DNA of 64,000 nucleotides, taken from NCBI GenBank assembly GCA_001917665.1, contig MNEL01000045.1:38964-102963 (forward strand), written 5' to 3'. Shown here piece by piece: positions 48,610-57,751 of the stretch (its first letter is position 1; each line of letters begins with the position of its first letter). The DNA comes from Gemmatimonadetes bacterium 13_1_40CM_69_22 (lineage in GTDB: Bacteria; Gemmatimonadota; Gemmatimonadetes; Gemmatimonadales; GWC2-71-9). The notes under the pieces were generated by a model. That model saw nothing but the letters and a program-made list of their open reading frames with translations, ran no database searches and was not told where the DNA came from. Made by a program: the position numbers and the translations under genes.

Positions 48610-51600
48610 TGGTCCGCCGCTCGCTCGGAGTCGCGCTGTGGATGATCGTCGGGCTGCTCGCCTGCTTCCTCGGCGCGCTGTCGGCGCTCGTCGGCACGGG
48701 CGCCGGGCGGGGGCTGCTGGCGCGCGTGACCGAGAGCGCCTTGACGCACGTGTTCACGGGGTCGATCGAAGTGGGCGACGTGCGCGGGTCGCTCCTCACC
48801 GGCGTGACGCTCACCGGGGTCCGGTTGCTCGACGCCGACACGACGCTCGTCGCGTGGCTGCCGCGAGCCGACCTGACATACAACCCATTCGACTTCGCCG
48901 CCGGCCGCGTGGTGCTGTTCGAGTTCGCCCTGCGGCAGCCCGTGATCAACATCGTGCAGCACCGCAACGGGCGGCTCAACATCGAGGAGCTGCTCCGGCT
49001 GGGCGGCCCCGACACCGGGTCGGGCCCCCACGGGCCTGCGACGCTGATCCTGTTCCGGAACGTGCGGATCGAGGACGGGACGGTGACGCTGCGGCTCCAG
49101 GCGGCCCGCACCGAGCCGGGCGATACGGCGCTGGAGATCCAGGGGGGCGGCCCGAACGGCCGGCAGCGGATCCGGCGCTTCCAGCACCTCGACGCCCGGC
49201 TGGCGGCGCTGCAGGTGTCGTCGCCCACGCAGCGGGGGATCGGAATCGACGTCACTCGGCTCGCGGTCGAGAGCAGCGATCCGGCGCTGCGGCTGGTGGA
49301 CGTCGCCGGCCGGCTGCGGGTGATCGGGGACTCACTCGAGGTCGACCTGTCGCGGGTCCGCTTCCCCCGGTCTCAGCTGCGGACGGCGCGGGGCCGGGTC
49401 TCCTGGCCGCGCGACACGCTGTTGTTCGACCTCTCCCTGCGCGCCGACTCGGCGACGCTGAGCGACTTTCACTTCATCGACAAGCGGTTCGCGCCCGGCG
49501 CCGTGCTGGCGGGGGGGGTGCGACTCAGGTCGCACGGCGGGCGGGTGCTCGAGGTCGGGCTCAATCCCCTGCGGCTCAGCCAGGGCGGCGGCACGGTGAC
49601 CGGCCACCTCACAGCGCTGTCCGCCGCCGACTCGGGGCTCGTGGCGCTGCGCGATGCCGAGCTGGACGCGCAGGACTTCGACCTCGAGTTCGCCCGACCC
49701 TTCCTTGATACGCTGCCGTTCGCGGGGTGGCTGACCGGCCACACGACCGCCACCGGCCCGGTCTCGGGCCTGACGCTCGACATCGACTGGACCTTCCGCG
49801 ACTCGCTCGTGCCGGGCCGGCCCGAGACACGCATCCGTGGCCGGGGCGACGTAGCGCTGGGGGCAGGCGGCGGGGGGGGCCTCCGCTTCCAGCCGTTCAC
49901 CGAGACAGCGGTGGTGGACCTGGGCACCGTGGAGCGGCTCGTCCCCGCCGTCGCCCTGCACGGCGTCCTGAACGTCGACGGGACACTCAACGGGCCGTTG
50001 CGCGACGTGCAGTTCACCGGAACGCTGGAGCACCGCGACGGCGCGCGGCCGCCGACCAGGCTCACCGGGACGGTGCGGCTGGACGGCCGCAGCGACACGC
50101 TCGGGGTGTACGCGGACCTGAAGGCCGACTCGCTGTCGTTCGACGGTCTCAAGGGCACCTTCCCCGCGCTGCCGCTGCGCGGCGCGGTCGCGGGAACGGT
50201 GAAGGTCGCTGGGCCGCTCGCCGCGCTCGAGACCCACGCGGAGCTGCATTCTGCGGGCGGCGCCGTGCAGGGCGACGGCGTCTTGTTGCTCGGACGGGAG
50301 GCATCGCGCACCGGCGCCCGCGACTTCGCGCTGCGCGCGCGCGACCTGGATCTGGCGCGCTGGCTCGACCGGGCACCCGCGTCGCTCCTCACGTTCACCG
50401 TGGCAGGCAGCGTGGCTGCGGAGGCGGCGGCGCCTCCCGAGGGCGCGCTTCGCGCCCGGGTCGCACCCTCGCTGTTCGCCGGTACCCCGCTCGACTCGGG
50501 GGTCGCGGCCGTCCGGTTCGCCGACCGCCACCTCTACGTCGATTCGCTGCGCCTCGTGCAGCCCGGCTTGATCACCACGGGCTCGGGCGCGCTGGGCTGG
50601 GCGCGCGGCGACCGCGGCACGCTGGCGCTCGACTTCAACGCCGACAGCCTGAACTCGCTCGACTCGCTGCTGAGCTGGGTTACCGGGGGAGGAAGCGACG
50701 GGCCCGCGGATGGCGACCCTCGGGACCCCGGCGGCCGGCCCCTTACCGGCGCGGCGCGCCTGCTCGTGAGCCTCGAGGGCTCGCTCGACTCGCTCGGGCT
50801 CGAGGCCCGCGCCAGCGGCGAGCGGCTGCAGTGGCGCAGCTGGGCGGTGCCGCGGGGGCGCGTGCGGTTCGGCTATCGGCCCGGCCCGGTGCCGGTGTTC
50901 GAGCTCGAGGCGACGCTCGATTCCCTGGCGCACGGCGTCGTCGGTTTCGGCGCCGCCGCTGCGTCGGCGCGCGGCACGCGCGACTCGCTCACCTGGTTCG
51001 CGCGCTCCAGGGTCGGCGACGGCGCGGCCTTCCTCGCGGGCGGTCGGTTCGCGCAGCGCGGGGGGGGAGAGCGGTCGGGGGATGGGAGGGTCACGGCGGT
51101 GGGCATCGACTCTCTCGCGTTGCAGCTGCCGGGAGACGTGTGGGTGCTCGAGCGGCCGACCGAGCTCACCGTGACCGACTCGGCCGCTAGCGTGGGCGCC
51201 CTCGCGCTGCACAGCGTGTACGGCGCGGGGAAGCTCACGCTCGCGGGCGACCTGCCCACCCGCGGCCGCGCGGACGCTCATCTCCAGCTGGAGTCGTTCC
51301 CGCTCGCGGGCGTGTACGCGCTGCTGGAGCGCGACACGGCGGGCGTGGGCGGCGCGATCACTGCCACGGCGGCTCTCTCCGGCACGCGCGTGGACCCCGT
51401 GTCCACCGGCACGTTCTCTCTCACCAATGGGTCGCTCGGGGAGTTCCGCGCGCCCTTCGTGGACGGCGCGTTCGAGTACCGGGCGCGCCGGCTCGACGCC
51501 GGGCTCAACCTCTGGCGCTCGGGACAGCAGATCCTGACCGTGCAGGCGCACCTGCCGCTGGACCTCTCGCTCGTCCCGGTGGAGCGCCGCCAGCTCCCCG

Positions 51601-53042
51601 ACACGCTCTCGGTGCGGGCCACCGCCGACAGCGTGGATCTGTCCCTGCTCGAGGCGCTCACCCCCGCCCTGCGGCAGGTGGAGGGCGTGTTCTCGACCGA
51701 CCTCGGCATCGCTGGGACGTGGGACACGCCGCGGCTGCGCGGGACGCTCGACATCGCGGGCGCCGCCACCATCCCTGCGTTGAACGTGCGCTACGAGGAC
51801 GTGGACGGTCGCCTCGCGCTGTCGGGGGACTCGATTACGATCCAGACGCTGTCCGCCCGGAGCGACCGGGGGCACGCCGACGTGTCCGGCGCCGTGCGAC
51901 TGGCGCAGCTCACGCACCCGGTGCTCGACTTGCGGATCGTGGCCAACCAGTTCAAGGCACTCGACCTCAAGAACAACGTGACCATCACCCTGAGCGGCCA
52001 GCTGGCGCTCCGGGGGCCGGTCTTCGGGGCGTCGCTCACGGGGCGGGCCAACGTCACGTCGGGCGTGCTGTACTTCGCCGACCTGGTGCAGAAGCGCATC
52101 GTGAACCTGGACGAGCTGGCCGACACTTCGCTGGCGGCGATCATCCAGCGGCAGCGGCTGGGCCCTGAGTTTCAGAGCGTTTTCCTGGACAGCCTCCGCA
52201 TCGACGATCTGGAGCTCGAGATGGGCAGCGACGTGTGGCTGCGCTCGAACGAGGCGAACATCCAGCTCACCGGGAGCGCGCACCTGACCAAGCAGCGCAA
52301 TCTCTACCTGGTGAGCGGGACGCTGCAGGCGGCGCGCGGCACCTACCGGCTCAAGCTGGGCCCCGTCACACGGGAATTCGTGGTGACGCAGGGAACAGTG
52401 AGGTACTTCGGCACGCCGGACCAGGACGCCGCGCTCGACATCGAGGCGCGCCACGTCGTCCATCCCGTGCCCACGCCGGCTCAAAAGAACCCGGACGACA
52501 TCACCGTAGTCGCGCACATCACCGGGAGCCTGCTGGTGCCGCGCGTGACGCTCGAGGCCGAGAAGCGCGACCTCTCCCAGACCGAGATCATCTCCTACCT
52601 GCTGTTCGGGAAAAGCAGCCTCGACCTGGGCGGCGACCAGGGCGGTATCGCCAACCAGCGGGCTCTGCTGCAGAGCGCGCTCTCGGTGCTCTCGGGCGAG
52701 ATCGAGCAGACGATCGTATCGGGCGGCGTGCCGGTCGATTACGTCGAGATCCGTCCGGGCGGCGGCGGTCAGGGGGACCCGCTGTTGGGCTGGCAGTTCG
52801 CCGTGGGACGCCAGCTCGGGCCCAAGACGTTCCTGGTGCTGAACGCCGGGTTCTGCGAGGGACGGCAGGTAGGGGTACGCAACACGCTGGGCCTGTCCAT
52901 GCAGTTCCGGTTCAGCCCCGAGTGGCGCACCGAGGCCAGCTTCGAGCCGGTGCAGACGTGCGCCGACCCGGGCACCGAGTCGCAAGGGGGCACAGTCCCG
53001 CGCCAGGTCGGTCTGGACCTGTTTTGGGAGAAGCGGTACTAG
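48609..53042 (+). CDS. tamB: TamB/AsmA-like envelope protein (DUF490)
   Basis: 1477 residues, ATG 48609 (TGATG overlap). One N-terminal membrane helix (LWMIVGLLACFLGALSAL), then a long periplasmic body of repeated beta strands, as in the lipid-groove proteins TamB/YhdP. Leucine/Asp patterns such as LDLRIVANQFKALDLKNNVTITLSGQLAL recur. The C-terminal DUF490 part (residues 1150-1477) has TEIISYLLFGKSSLDLGGDQGG and ends in DLFWEKRY, like a barrel-docking strand. It spans the periplasm, next to its probable partner TamA. Confidence 0.88.
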   Translation: MVRRSLGVALWMIVGLLACFLGALSALVGTGAGRGLLARVTESALTHVFTGSIEVGDVRGSLLTGVTLTGVRLLDADTTLVAWLPRADLTYNPFDFAAGRVVLFEFALRQPVINIVQHRNGRLNIEELLRLGGPDTGSGPHGPATLILFRNVRIEDGTVTLRLQAARTEPGDTALEIQGGGPNGRQRIRRFQHLDARLAALQVSSPTQRGIGIDVTRLAVESSDPALRLVDVAGRLRVIGDSLEVDLSRVRFPRSQLRTARGRVSWPRDTLLFDLSLRADSATLSDFHFIDKRFAPGAVLAGGVRLRSHGGRVLEVGLNPLRLSQGGGTVTGHLTALSAADSGLVALRDAELDAQDFDLEFARPFLDTLPFAGWLTGHTTATGPVSGLTLDIDWTFRDSLVPGRPETRIRGRGDVALGAGGGGGLRFQPFTETAVVDLGTVERLVPAVALHGVLNVDGTLNGPLRDVQFTGTLEHRDGARPPTRLTGTVRLDGRSDTLGVYADLKADSLSFDGLKGTFPALPLRGAVAGTVKVAGPLAALETHAELHSAGGAVQGDGVLLLGREASRTGARDFALRARDLDLARWLDRAPASLLTFTVAGSVAAEAAAPPEGALRARVAPSLFAGTPLDSGVAAVRFADRHLYVDSLRLVQPGLITTGSGALGWARGDRGTLALDFNADSLNSLDSLLSWVTGGGSDGPADGDPRDPGGRPLTGAARLLVSLEGSLDSLGLEARASGERLQWRSWAVPRGRVRFGYRPGPVPVFELEATLDSLAHGVVGFGAAAASARGTRDSLTWFARSRVGDGAAFLAGGRFAQRGGGERSGDGRVTAVGIDSLALQLPGDVWVLERPTELTVTDSAASVGALALHSVYGAGKLTLAGDLPTRGRADAHLQLESFPLAGVYALLERDTAGVGGAITATAALSGTRVDPVSTGTFSLTNGSLGEFRAPFVDGAFEYRARRLDAGLNLWRSGQQILTVQAHLPLDLSLVPVERRQLPDTLSVRATADSVDLSLLEALTPALRQVEGVFSTDLGIAGTWDTPRLRGTLDIAGAATIPALNVRYEDVDGRLALSGDSITIQTLSARSDRGHADVSGAVRLAQLTHPVLDLRIVANQFKALDLKNNVTITLSGQLALRGPVFGASLTGRANVTSGVLYFADLVQKRIVNLDELADTSLAAIIQRQRLGPEFQSVFLDSLRIDDLELEMGSDVWLRSNEANIQLTGSAHLTKQRNLYLVSGTLQAARGTYRLKLGPVTREFVVTQGTVRYFGTPDQDAALDIEARHVVHPVPTPAQKNPDDITVVAHITGSLLVPRVTLEAEKRDLSQTEIISYLLFGKSSLDLGGDQGGIANQRALLQSALSVLSGEIEQTIVSGGVPVDYVEIRPGGGGQGDPLLGWQFAVGRQLGPKTFLVLNAGFCEGRQVGVRNTLGLSMQFRFSPEWRTEASFEPVQTCADPGTESQGGTVPRQVGLDLFWEKRY

Positions 53043-53044
53043 AC

Positions 53045-53947
53045 ATGACGCGCGCCCTCCTCATCACCAACCCCGCCGCGGCGCGCACCGACGCGCGCGC
53101 GGTCACGGCGATCCGCGACACCTTGCGGCGCGGCGGCTGGTCGGTGGATGTGCTCGCCACGGCCCAAGCGGGCGATGCCCGCCGCTTCGCGCAAGAGGGG
53201 CGGACCCAGGGGTTCGACGTGCTCGTCTGCTACGGTGGCGACGGCACCGCGATGCAGATCGCGGCGGGCGCGGTCGGGAGCGGTATTCCGCTCGGGCTCG
53301 TGCCGGGAGGGACAGGGAACCTGCTCGCCGGCAACCTGCGGCTGCCACGGAGTCCGGCGGCCGCGGCGCGGGCGATTCTCAAGGGCAAGCCGCTGCCGAT
53401 CGACCTGGGCACTGTCGACCGCGCGGATGGGACCCACTACTTCGCGGTGTGCTGCGGTACCGGCTTCGACGCCGCGCTGATGGCCGCGACGGGCTCGGAT
53501 GAGAAGCGACGCTGGAAGATGGCGGCCTACATCGGGCGCGCGTTCGCCGCGTTGCCGCGCGTGACCAGCCCGCTGCACCGGGTGACCGTGGACGGCGCGG
53601 CCCGCGAGCTCCCAGCCGCCATGGTGCTGGTCGCGAACTGCGGCGAGCTGGTCCCGCCGTTTCTGCGGCTGCGCGACGAGGTCGCACCGGACGACGGGTG
53701 GCTGGACGTGCTGGCGCTCCGGGCGGAGGGGACGATCGAGAGCCTTGCGGCGTTCTTCGAGCTGGTGCGCCGGCCGCGCAACGGGATGCGGCGGCTGTGG
53801 TTCGGCCGCGGCCGAGTGGTGCGGGTCGAGGTGCTCGACGGCCCGGCGCGGCCGATGCAGCTCGACGGCGAGCCCTGGGGCGACACGCCGTTCGAGGCGC
53901 GCGTCCTGCCGGGCGCCCTCTCGGTGATCGTGGACCGCCGTGGCTGA
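53045..53947 (+). CDS. Diacylglycerol/lipid kinase (YegS/DagK-like)
   Basis: 300 residues, ATG 53045. Catalytic domain motifs: LLITNPAAAR at the N-terminus, G64-G-D-G-T68 in CYGGDGTAM, and GLVPGGTGNLLAGNL. A beta-sandwich domain with GTGFDAALMAATG and QLDGEPWGDTPFEARV completes it. It phosphorylates a lipid such as diacylglycerol or sphingosine-type base with ATP at the inner membrane. It starts two bases after the tamB stop and overlaps the NtrC-type gene by eight bases. Confidence 0.9.
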   Translation: MTRALLITNPAAARTDARAVTAIRDTLRRGGWSVDVLATAQAGDARRFAQEGRTQGFDVLVCYGGDGTAMQIAAGAVGSGIPLGLVPGGTGNLLAGNLRLPRSPAAAARAILKGKPLPIDLGTVDRADGTHYFAVCCGTGFDAALMAATGSDEKRRWKMAAYIGRAFAALPRVTSPLHRVTVDGAARELPAAMVLVANCGELVPPFLRLRDEVAPDDGWLDVLALRAEGTIESLAAFFELVRRPRNGMRRLWFGRGRVVRVEVLDGPARPMQLDGEPWGDTPFEARVLPGALSVIVDRRG

Positions 53948-55286
53948 GACCCTGCTGCTGGTCGATGACGACGCCGACGTGGTGCGCGCCGTGGGCGACT
54001 ACTTCGAGCGCCTGGGCTACGAGGTGGCGCGCGAGGACACCGGGGAAGGCGGCGTAGCGACGTTCCAGCGGCTGCGGCCCGACGTTGTGATCCTCGATCT
54101 GCACCTCCCCGACGTCGGCGGCCTCGAGGTGCTCGAGCGGCTGCGCCCGCAGGGGGCGGCGGTCATTCTCCTCACGGGCCAGGGCGATATCGAGACCGCG
54201 GTACGCGCCATGCAGCTCGGCGCCGAGCACTTCCTCACGAAGCCGGTGGACATGACTCATCTGGCCGCGGCCACGGCCCGGGTGGCGGAGAAGGTGCGCC
54301 TGGGGCGCCAGAATGCCCTGCTGCGCGCGCGCGATCACGAGGGCGAAGGGCTCGACTCCTTGGGCGTCTCGCCGGTGATGCGCGAGCTGGCGCGCCAGAT
54401 CGAGTTGCTCGCGGCGAGTGATCGCTCGACCGTACTGCTCGCCGGGGAGAGCGGCACGGGGAAGGGATGGGCGGCGCGGGTGGTGCACCACCTGAGCCCG
54501 CGGGCGAGCGGCCCGTTCGTCGAGGTGAACTGCGGTGGGCTGTCTGCCACGTTCCTCGATTCCGAGCTGTTCGGACACGAGAAGGGCGCCTATACCGACG
54601 CGAAGGAGCGCAAGCAGGGGCTGTTCGAGCTGGCCGACGGCGGCACCATCTTTCTCGACGAGATCGGCGAGCTGGCGCCCGAACTGCAGCCCAAGCTGCT
54701 CAAGGTGCTCGACTCGAAGACGTTCCGGCGGTTGGGGGGGACGCGCGAGATGACGGTGAACGTGCGGCTCATCGCGGCGACCAACCGCGACCTGGTGGGC
54801 GACGTGCAAGCGGGACGGTTTCGCGAGGACCTGTACTACCGTCTGAGCGTGATGCCGTTGCGCCTCCTGCCGGTGCGCGAGCGCTCGCGCGAGGATCGGC
54901 TCGCCCTGCTCACCCGGATCTTGCAGGACCTCGGGCCGCAGATGCCCGGGTGTCCGAGTGCCTGCAGCGCGGAGGCGCTCGATCGCCTGCTGTCGGCGCC
55001 GTGGCCGGGCAACGTGCGCGAGATGCGGAACGTGCTCGAGCGCGGCATGATCCTGGCGCGCGGGGCGCCGCACATCGGGGTCGAGCACCTGCCGGCGGAC
55101 CTGCGCAAGGGCGGGGGCGGGGGCGACCGACGTCACACCGCGCTGACGCTTGCCGACGTGGAGCGCCAGCAAATCGAGCGCGCCCTAAAGTTTCACGGTG
55201 GCAACCGCACTCGTGCGGCGCAGGAGCTCGGCATTTCGCGGGCGACACTGATCAATAAGATTAAGGCGTACGCACTCGACCTCTGA
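53940..55286 (+). CDS. NtrC-family sigma-54-type response regulator
   Basis: 448 residues, GTG 53940. Receiver domain (residues 1-120): [10 protein letters not shown], phospho-acceptor in [13 protein letters not shown], Thr in ILLTGQG and Lys in FLTKPVD. AAA+ domain (145-380): GESGTGKG (Walker A), [26 protein letters not shown] (Walker B), [10 protein letters not shown]. The Fis-type HTH ends it ([25 protein letters not shown]). The sigma-54 contact loop reads GAYTDA, not GAFTGA; it may still act on sigma-54 or have lost that contact. No histidine kinase is adjacent. Confidence 0.9.
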   Translation: MAETLLLVDDDADVVRAVGDYFERLGYEVAREDTGEGGVATFQRLRPDVVILDLHLPDVGGLEVLERLRPQGAAVILLTGQGDIETAVRAMQLGAEHFLTKPVDMTHLAAATARVAEKVRLGRQNALLRARDHEGEGLDSLGVSPVMRELARQIELLAASDRSTVLLAGESGTGKGWAARVVHHLSPRASGPFVEVNCGGLSATFLDSELFGHEKGAYTDAKERKQGLFELADGGTIFLDEIGELAPELQPKLLKVLDSKTFRRLGGTREMTVNVRLIAATNRDLVGDVQAGRFREDLYYRLSVMPLRLLPVRERSREDRLALLTRILQDLGPQMPGCPSACSAEALDRLLSAPWPGNVREMRNVLERGMILARGAPHIGVEHLPADLRKGGGGGDRRHTALTLADVERQQIERALKFHGGNRTRAAQELGISRATLINKIKAYALDL

Positions 55287-55293
55287 GGCGCCT

Positions 55294-55482
55294 ATGGTAG
55301 ACAAGCCGAAGCTGAAGGAGCACGATGCGATGGTGTGCCGCTACTGCGGCAACGAAGAGCGCGCCTCGGAGGGCTACCCCTGCGCGGACTGCGGGACGTT
55401 CATCTGCCTGATTTGCTCATTCCGCGGGGTCACGCGCTGCAAGGTGTGTGAGGAGAAGGCGAAGGCAGCGAAACAGGCCTAA
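55294..55482 (+). CDS. Small zinc-ribbon protein
   Basis: 62 residues, ATG 55294, GAGG six bases upstream. Four CxxC knuckles: C15-R-Y-C18, C30-A-D-C33, C38-L-I-C41 and C49-K-V-C52, enough for two zinc sites. The C-terminus is a Lys/Ala-rich helix. Probably a cytoplasmic zinc protein that binds protein or nucleic acid. It follows the NtrC-type gene by seven bases and may be in the same transcript. Confidence 0.7.
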   Translation: MVDKPKLKEHDAMVCRYCGNEERASEGYPCADCGTFICLICSFRGVTRCKVCEEKAKAAKQA

Positions 55483-55930
55483 GCCCGTGCCCGTTCTGCG
55501 AGGAACGTTCCCCACCAGCGCGTTGGTCGGGAGCCCGCTTGGGCCAGTCGACGTCGGAGCGAGCCGGGCCGGTAGAACCGCACGTGAGTGGGATCCCAAC
55601 CGCACCACGTTTCCTCGCGCAGCCACTTCCTGTGATAGGTGCCCTCCAGCAAATAGTTGAGCGACAGGCTGTTCTGAGTACTGATGAACAGTCGGTCGCC
55701 GGGATCCTGACAGCGAGCAACTGCTTGGAGCACAGCGCCGTCGTCTGGCAGGTGTTCGATCACGTCCATCAAGATCACGAGATCGTACCGACGCCCGGCA
55801 ACGCTGGGCGTCAAGGACTCGGCACGGACGGTCTCCAGACGTTCGGAGACGCCACGCCGCCGTGCCAGCAGGCGCGCGATCCCGAGCGGAAGCTGCGCTA
55901 CGGATGTCGCTGTCCTGCCACAGCTGATCT
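55479..55930 (-). pseudogene. Class I SAM methyltransferase, 5'-truncated remnant
   Basis: The minus-strand frame encodes the middle and end of a UbiG-like methyltransferase: YDLVILMDVIEHLPDDGAVL (motif II-like), GDRLFISTQN, LLEGTYHRKW, THVRFYRPGSLRRRLAQAG. The N-terminal part with the SAM-binding Gly-rich loop is absent. Reading upstream, the frame continues through LARRRGVSERLETVRAES and then meets the heptamer array at 55937. No good start codon precedes it. The gene has probably lost its 5' end, possibly at or with the array. Its 3' end overlaps the zinc-ribbon gene by four bases. Confidence 0.7.
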
Positions 55931-55936
55931 TTCGCT

Positions 55937-55992
55937 GATCCCGAACCCCGAACCCCGAACCCCTAGCCCCTAACCCCTAACCTCTAACCCCG
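55937..55992 (-). repeat. Eight-unit GGGGTTA/GGGGTTC array
   Basis: Eight phased heptamers read on the minus strand as GGGGTT(A/C), with variants GAGGTTA, GGGGCTA and CGGGATC at the ends. The G-rich strand has many GGGG runs three bases apart and is a strong G-quadruplex candidate, like telomere repeats. It contains the TAG stop of the response regulator at 55984-55986 and borders the methyltransferase remnant. Confidence 0.85.
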
Positions 55993-56598
55993 CCGCTTCT
56001 CGACCTCCCGCGCCACATCCTCGGGCGAGGTGCCCAGCTCCTGCGCGAGCTTCTGGATCGCGTCGCTCGCTCCCGCCCACCCCTGCGCTGCCGCCAGGGC
56101 GCTGAGCGCGACCTCTTCGGCGACCGTGGTGCGTTCCTCGAGGTCGCGCGTGCGCACGGCGACCTCGCGCGCCAGCCACTGCTCGAGCTCACGGCGGTCG
56201 ATCTCGAGCTGCCGCAGCCGCAGGGCGCCTTGCAGCGACATCTCGAGCTCGTCCAAATCGACTGGCTTGATGAGGTAATCGTAGGCACCGAGCTTCATGC
56301 ACTCGATCGCCGTGCGGGGCTCGTCGATCGCGGTGAGCATGATGATCGCGAGATCGGAGTCCTGGGCGAGCGCCTTGGGGACGAGCTCCACGCCCGTCAT
56401 GTTCGGCATCCGGATGTCCGACAGCATCACCTCCGGCTGCTCCTTGGCCTGGCGATCGAGCGCCTCGACTCCGCTCGCGGCCTGCAGCACGCGGTAGCCC
56501 AGGCGCGTCAGGAACCGGTCCAGCGCCTGGCGGATCCCGTCCTCGTCGTCCACCACCAGGACGGTGGTCGGAGCGGCCTGCGCGTCGGTCTTGGTCAT
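55984..56598 (-). CDS. Response regulator with coiled-coil output
   Basis: 204 residues, ATG 56598. Receiver domain: VLVVDDEDGIRQAL, phospho-acceptor Asp in VMLSDIRMPNMTG, Thr in IIMLTAIDE and Lys in YLIKPVDLDELE. After residue 130 comes a long helical, heptad-like segment (LRLRQLEIDRRELEQWLAREVAVRTRDLEERT) and a short C-terminal helix; no DNA-binding domain. It may pass a signal by protein contact. The stop codon lies in the heptamer array. The longer frame to 57753 is a shadow over the P1 peptidase gene. Confidence 0.88.
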   Translation of the reverse strand: MTKTDAQAAPTTVLVVDDEDGIRQALDRFLTRLGYRVLQAASGVEALDRQAKEQPEVMLSDIRMPNMTGVELVPKALAQDSDLAIIMLTAIDEPRTAIECMKLGAYDYLIKPVDLDELEMSLQGALRLRQLEIDRRELEQWLAREVAVRTRDLEERTTVAEEVALSALAAAQGWAGASDAIQKLAQELGTSPEDVAREVEKRRG

Positions 56599-56655
56599 GG
56601 CGCTAACGTATGTGCCCTCCACAACCCGAGCAAGCCAAGCTATCTTCGCGCTCCG

Positions 56656-57663
56656 ATGAGCGAAGCCGTCCCGTCGAATCTCGCCGCCGTGCCGGGCATC
56701 ACCGTCGGGCACTGGACCGACCTCCGGACCGCGACCGGGTGCACCGTGGTGCTCGCGCCAGCGGGCGGAATGCGCGCCGCCTGCGCCGTGCGCGGTCGCG
56801 CCACCGGCACGCGCGAGATCGACGCCCTCGACCCCCGCCACCTCGTGGGACACATCGATGCCGTGCTGCTCACCGGCGGCTCGGCATACGGCCTGGGCGC
56901 CGCGGACGGGGTGATGCGCTGGCTGAAGGAGCGCGGCCGCGGGTTCCCCGTCGGGCCGGCGGGCGTGGTGCCGATCGTCCCGACGGCGGTCATCTTCGAC
57001 TTCGACTTGGCGCCGGGATCGAAGGCGGACCGCTGGCCGACCGCCGAGGACGCTTACCGCGCCTGCAGCACGGCCTCGACCGAGATCCCGGCAGGGTCGG
57101 TGGGCGCCGGCACCGGCGCCACGGTTGGCAAGGCGCTGGGCCCCGGCGGCGCGATGAAGGGCGGCGTCGGGACGTGGGCGACGCGCGCCGGCGACGTGGT
57201 GGTGGGCGCGCTGGTCGTGGTGAATGCCGTGGGGAACGTGCTGGACGGGAGCGGGCGGATCCTCGCCGGCGCCCGCGGGGCGGACGGCAAGCTCGTGGAC
57301 GCCCTCGGCTACCTGGCCCAGGGCGGGGCGCCGTTCGGAGCCCTGAGCCGGTCCACCGGAGGGGCGGCAGCCGGCCGCAACACGACGCTGGCGGTGGTGG
57401 CGACTAATGCGCAGCTCGACCGGGTCGCGCTGCAGAGCCTGGCGCATGCCGCGGGCGACGCGCTCGCCCGCCGCATCGTGCCCTACGGCACACCGTTCGA
57501 CGGTGACGTCGTTTTCGCGGTGAGCACGGCCGCGGTGGCAGCCGCGACACCGCTGCAGGTGGAAGCGCTGGCAGCGCTCGCAGTACCGGAGGCCGTGGAG
57601 CGGGCGGTGCGCCTTGCGCGCGGGATGCGCGACATCCCGGGACTCGCGGATGTGAGCGCGTGA
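56656..57663 (+). CDS. P1-family peptidase (DmpA/S58, N-terminal nucleophile)
   Basis: 335 residues, ATG 56656. Features: VPGITVGHWTD at the start, VLLTGGSAYGLGAADGVMRWL, GSVGAGTGATVGK and AGRNTTLAVVATN, where cleavage before T243 would release an N-terminal threonine nucleophile. This is the DmpA/BapA family of aminopeptidases (beta- or D-/L-amino-acid peptides) that self-cleave. No signal peptide, so cytoplasmic. It is divergent from the response regulator gene. Confidence 0.9.
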   Translation: MSEAVPSNLAAVPGITVGHWTDLRTATGCTVVLAPAGGMRAACAVRGRATGTREIDALDPRHLVGHIDAVLLTGGSAYGLGAADGVMRWLKERGRGFPVGPAGVVPIVPTAVIFDFDLAPGSKADRWPTAEDAYRACSTASTEIPAGSVGAGTGATVGKALGPGGAMKGGVGTWATRAGDVVVGALVVVNAVGNVLDGSGRILAGARGADGKLVDALGYLAQGGAPFGALSRSTGGAAAGRNTTLAVVATNAQLDRVALQSLAHAAGDALARRIVPYGTPFDGDVVFAVSTAAVAAATPLQVEALAALAVPEAVERAVRLARGMRDIPGLADVSA

Positions 57664-57751
57664 AGCACACCGCGCTTCAGCGTTGCGCCTCGCGGAGCCC
57701 ACGCTGCAGCGCGGGAATACTCGACGCGTACATTGCGGTATGGGTGGAGGC

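Noticed and set aside
49332-52985. A 1217-codon open frame opposite tamB
   Set aside because: It is antisense to tamB, Arg/Glu/His-rich and has no domain; explained by high GC coding on the other strand.
55081-55140. GGGCGG run in the NtrC-type gene as another heptamer element
   Set aside because: Its period is six, it encodes a plain glycine run and has no inverted arm.
55937-55992. A chromosome-end telomere
   Set aside because: Only eight units in the middle of continuous gene content; telomere likeness is in sequence only.
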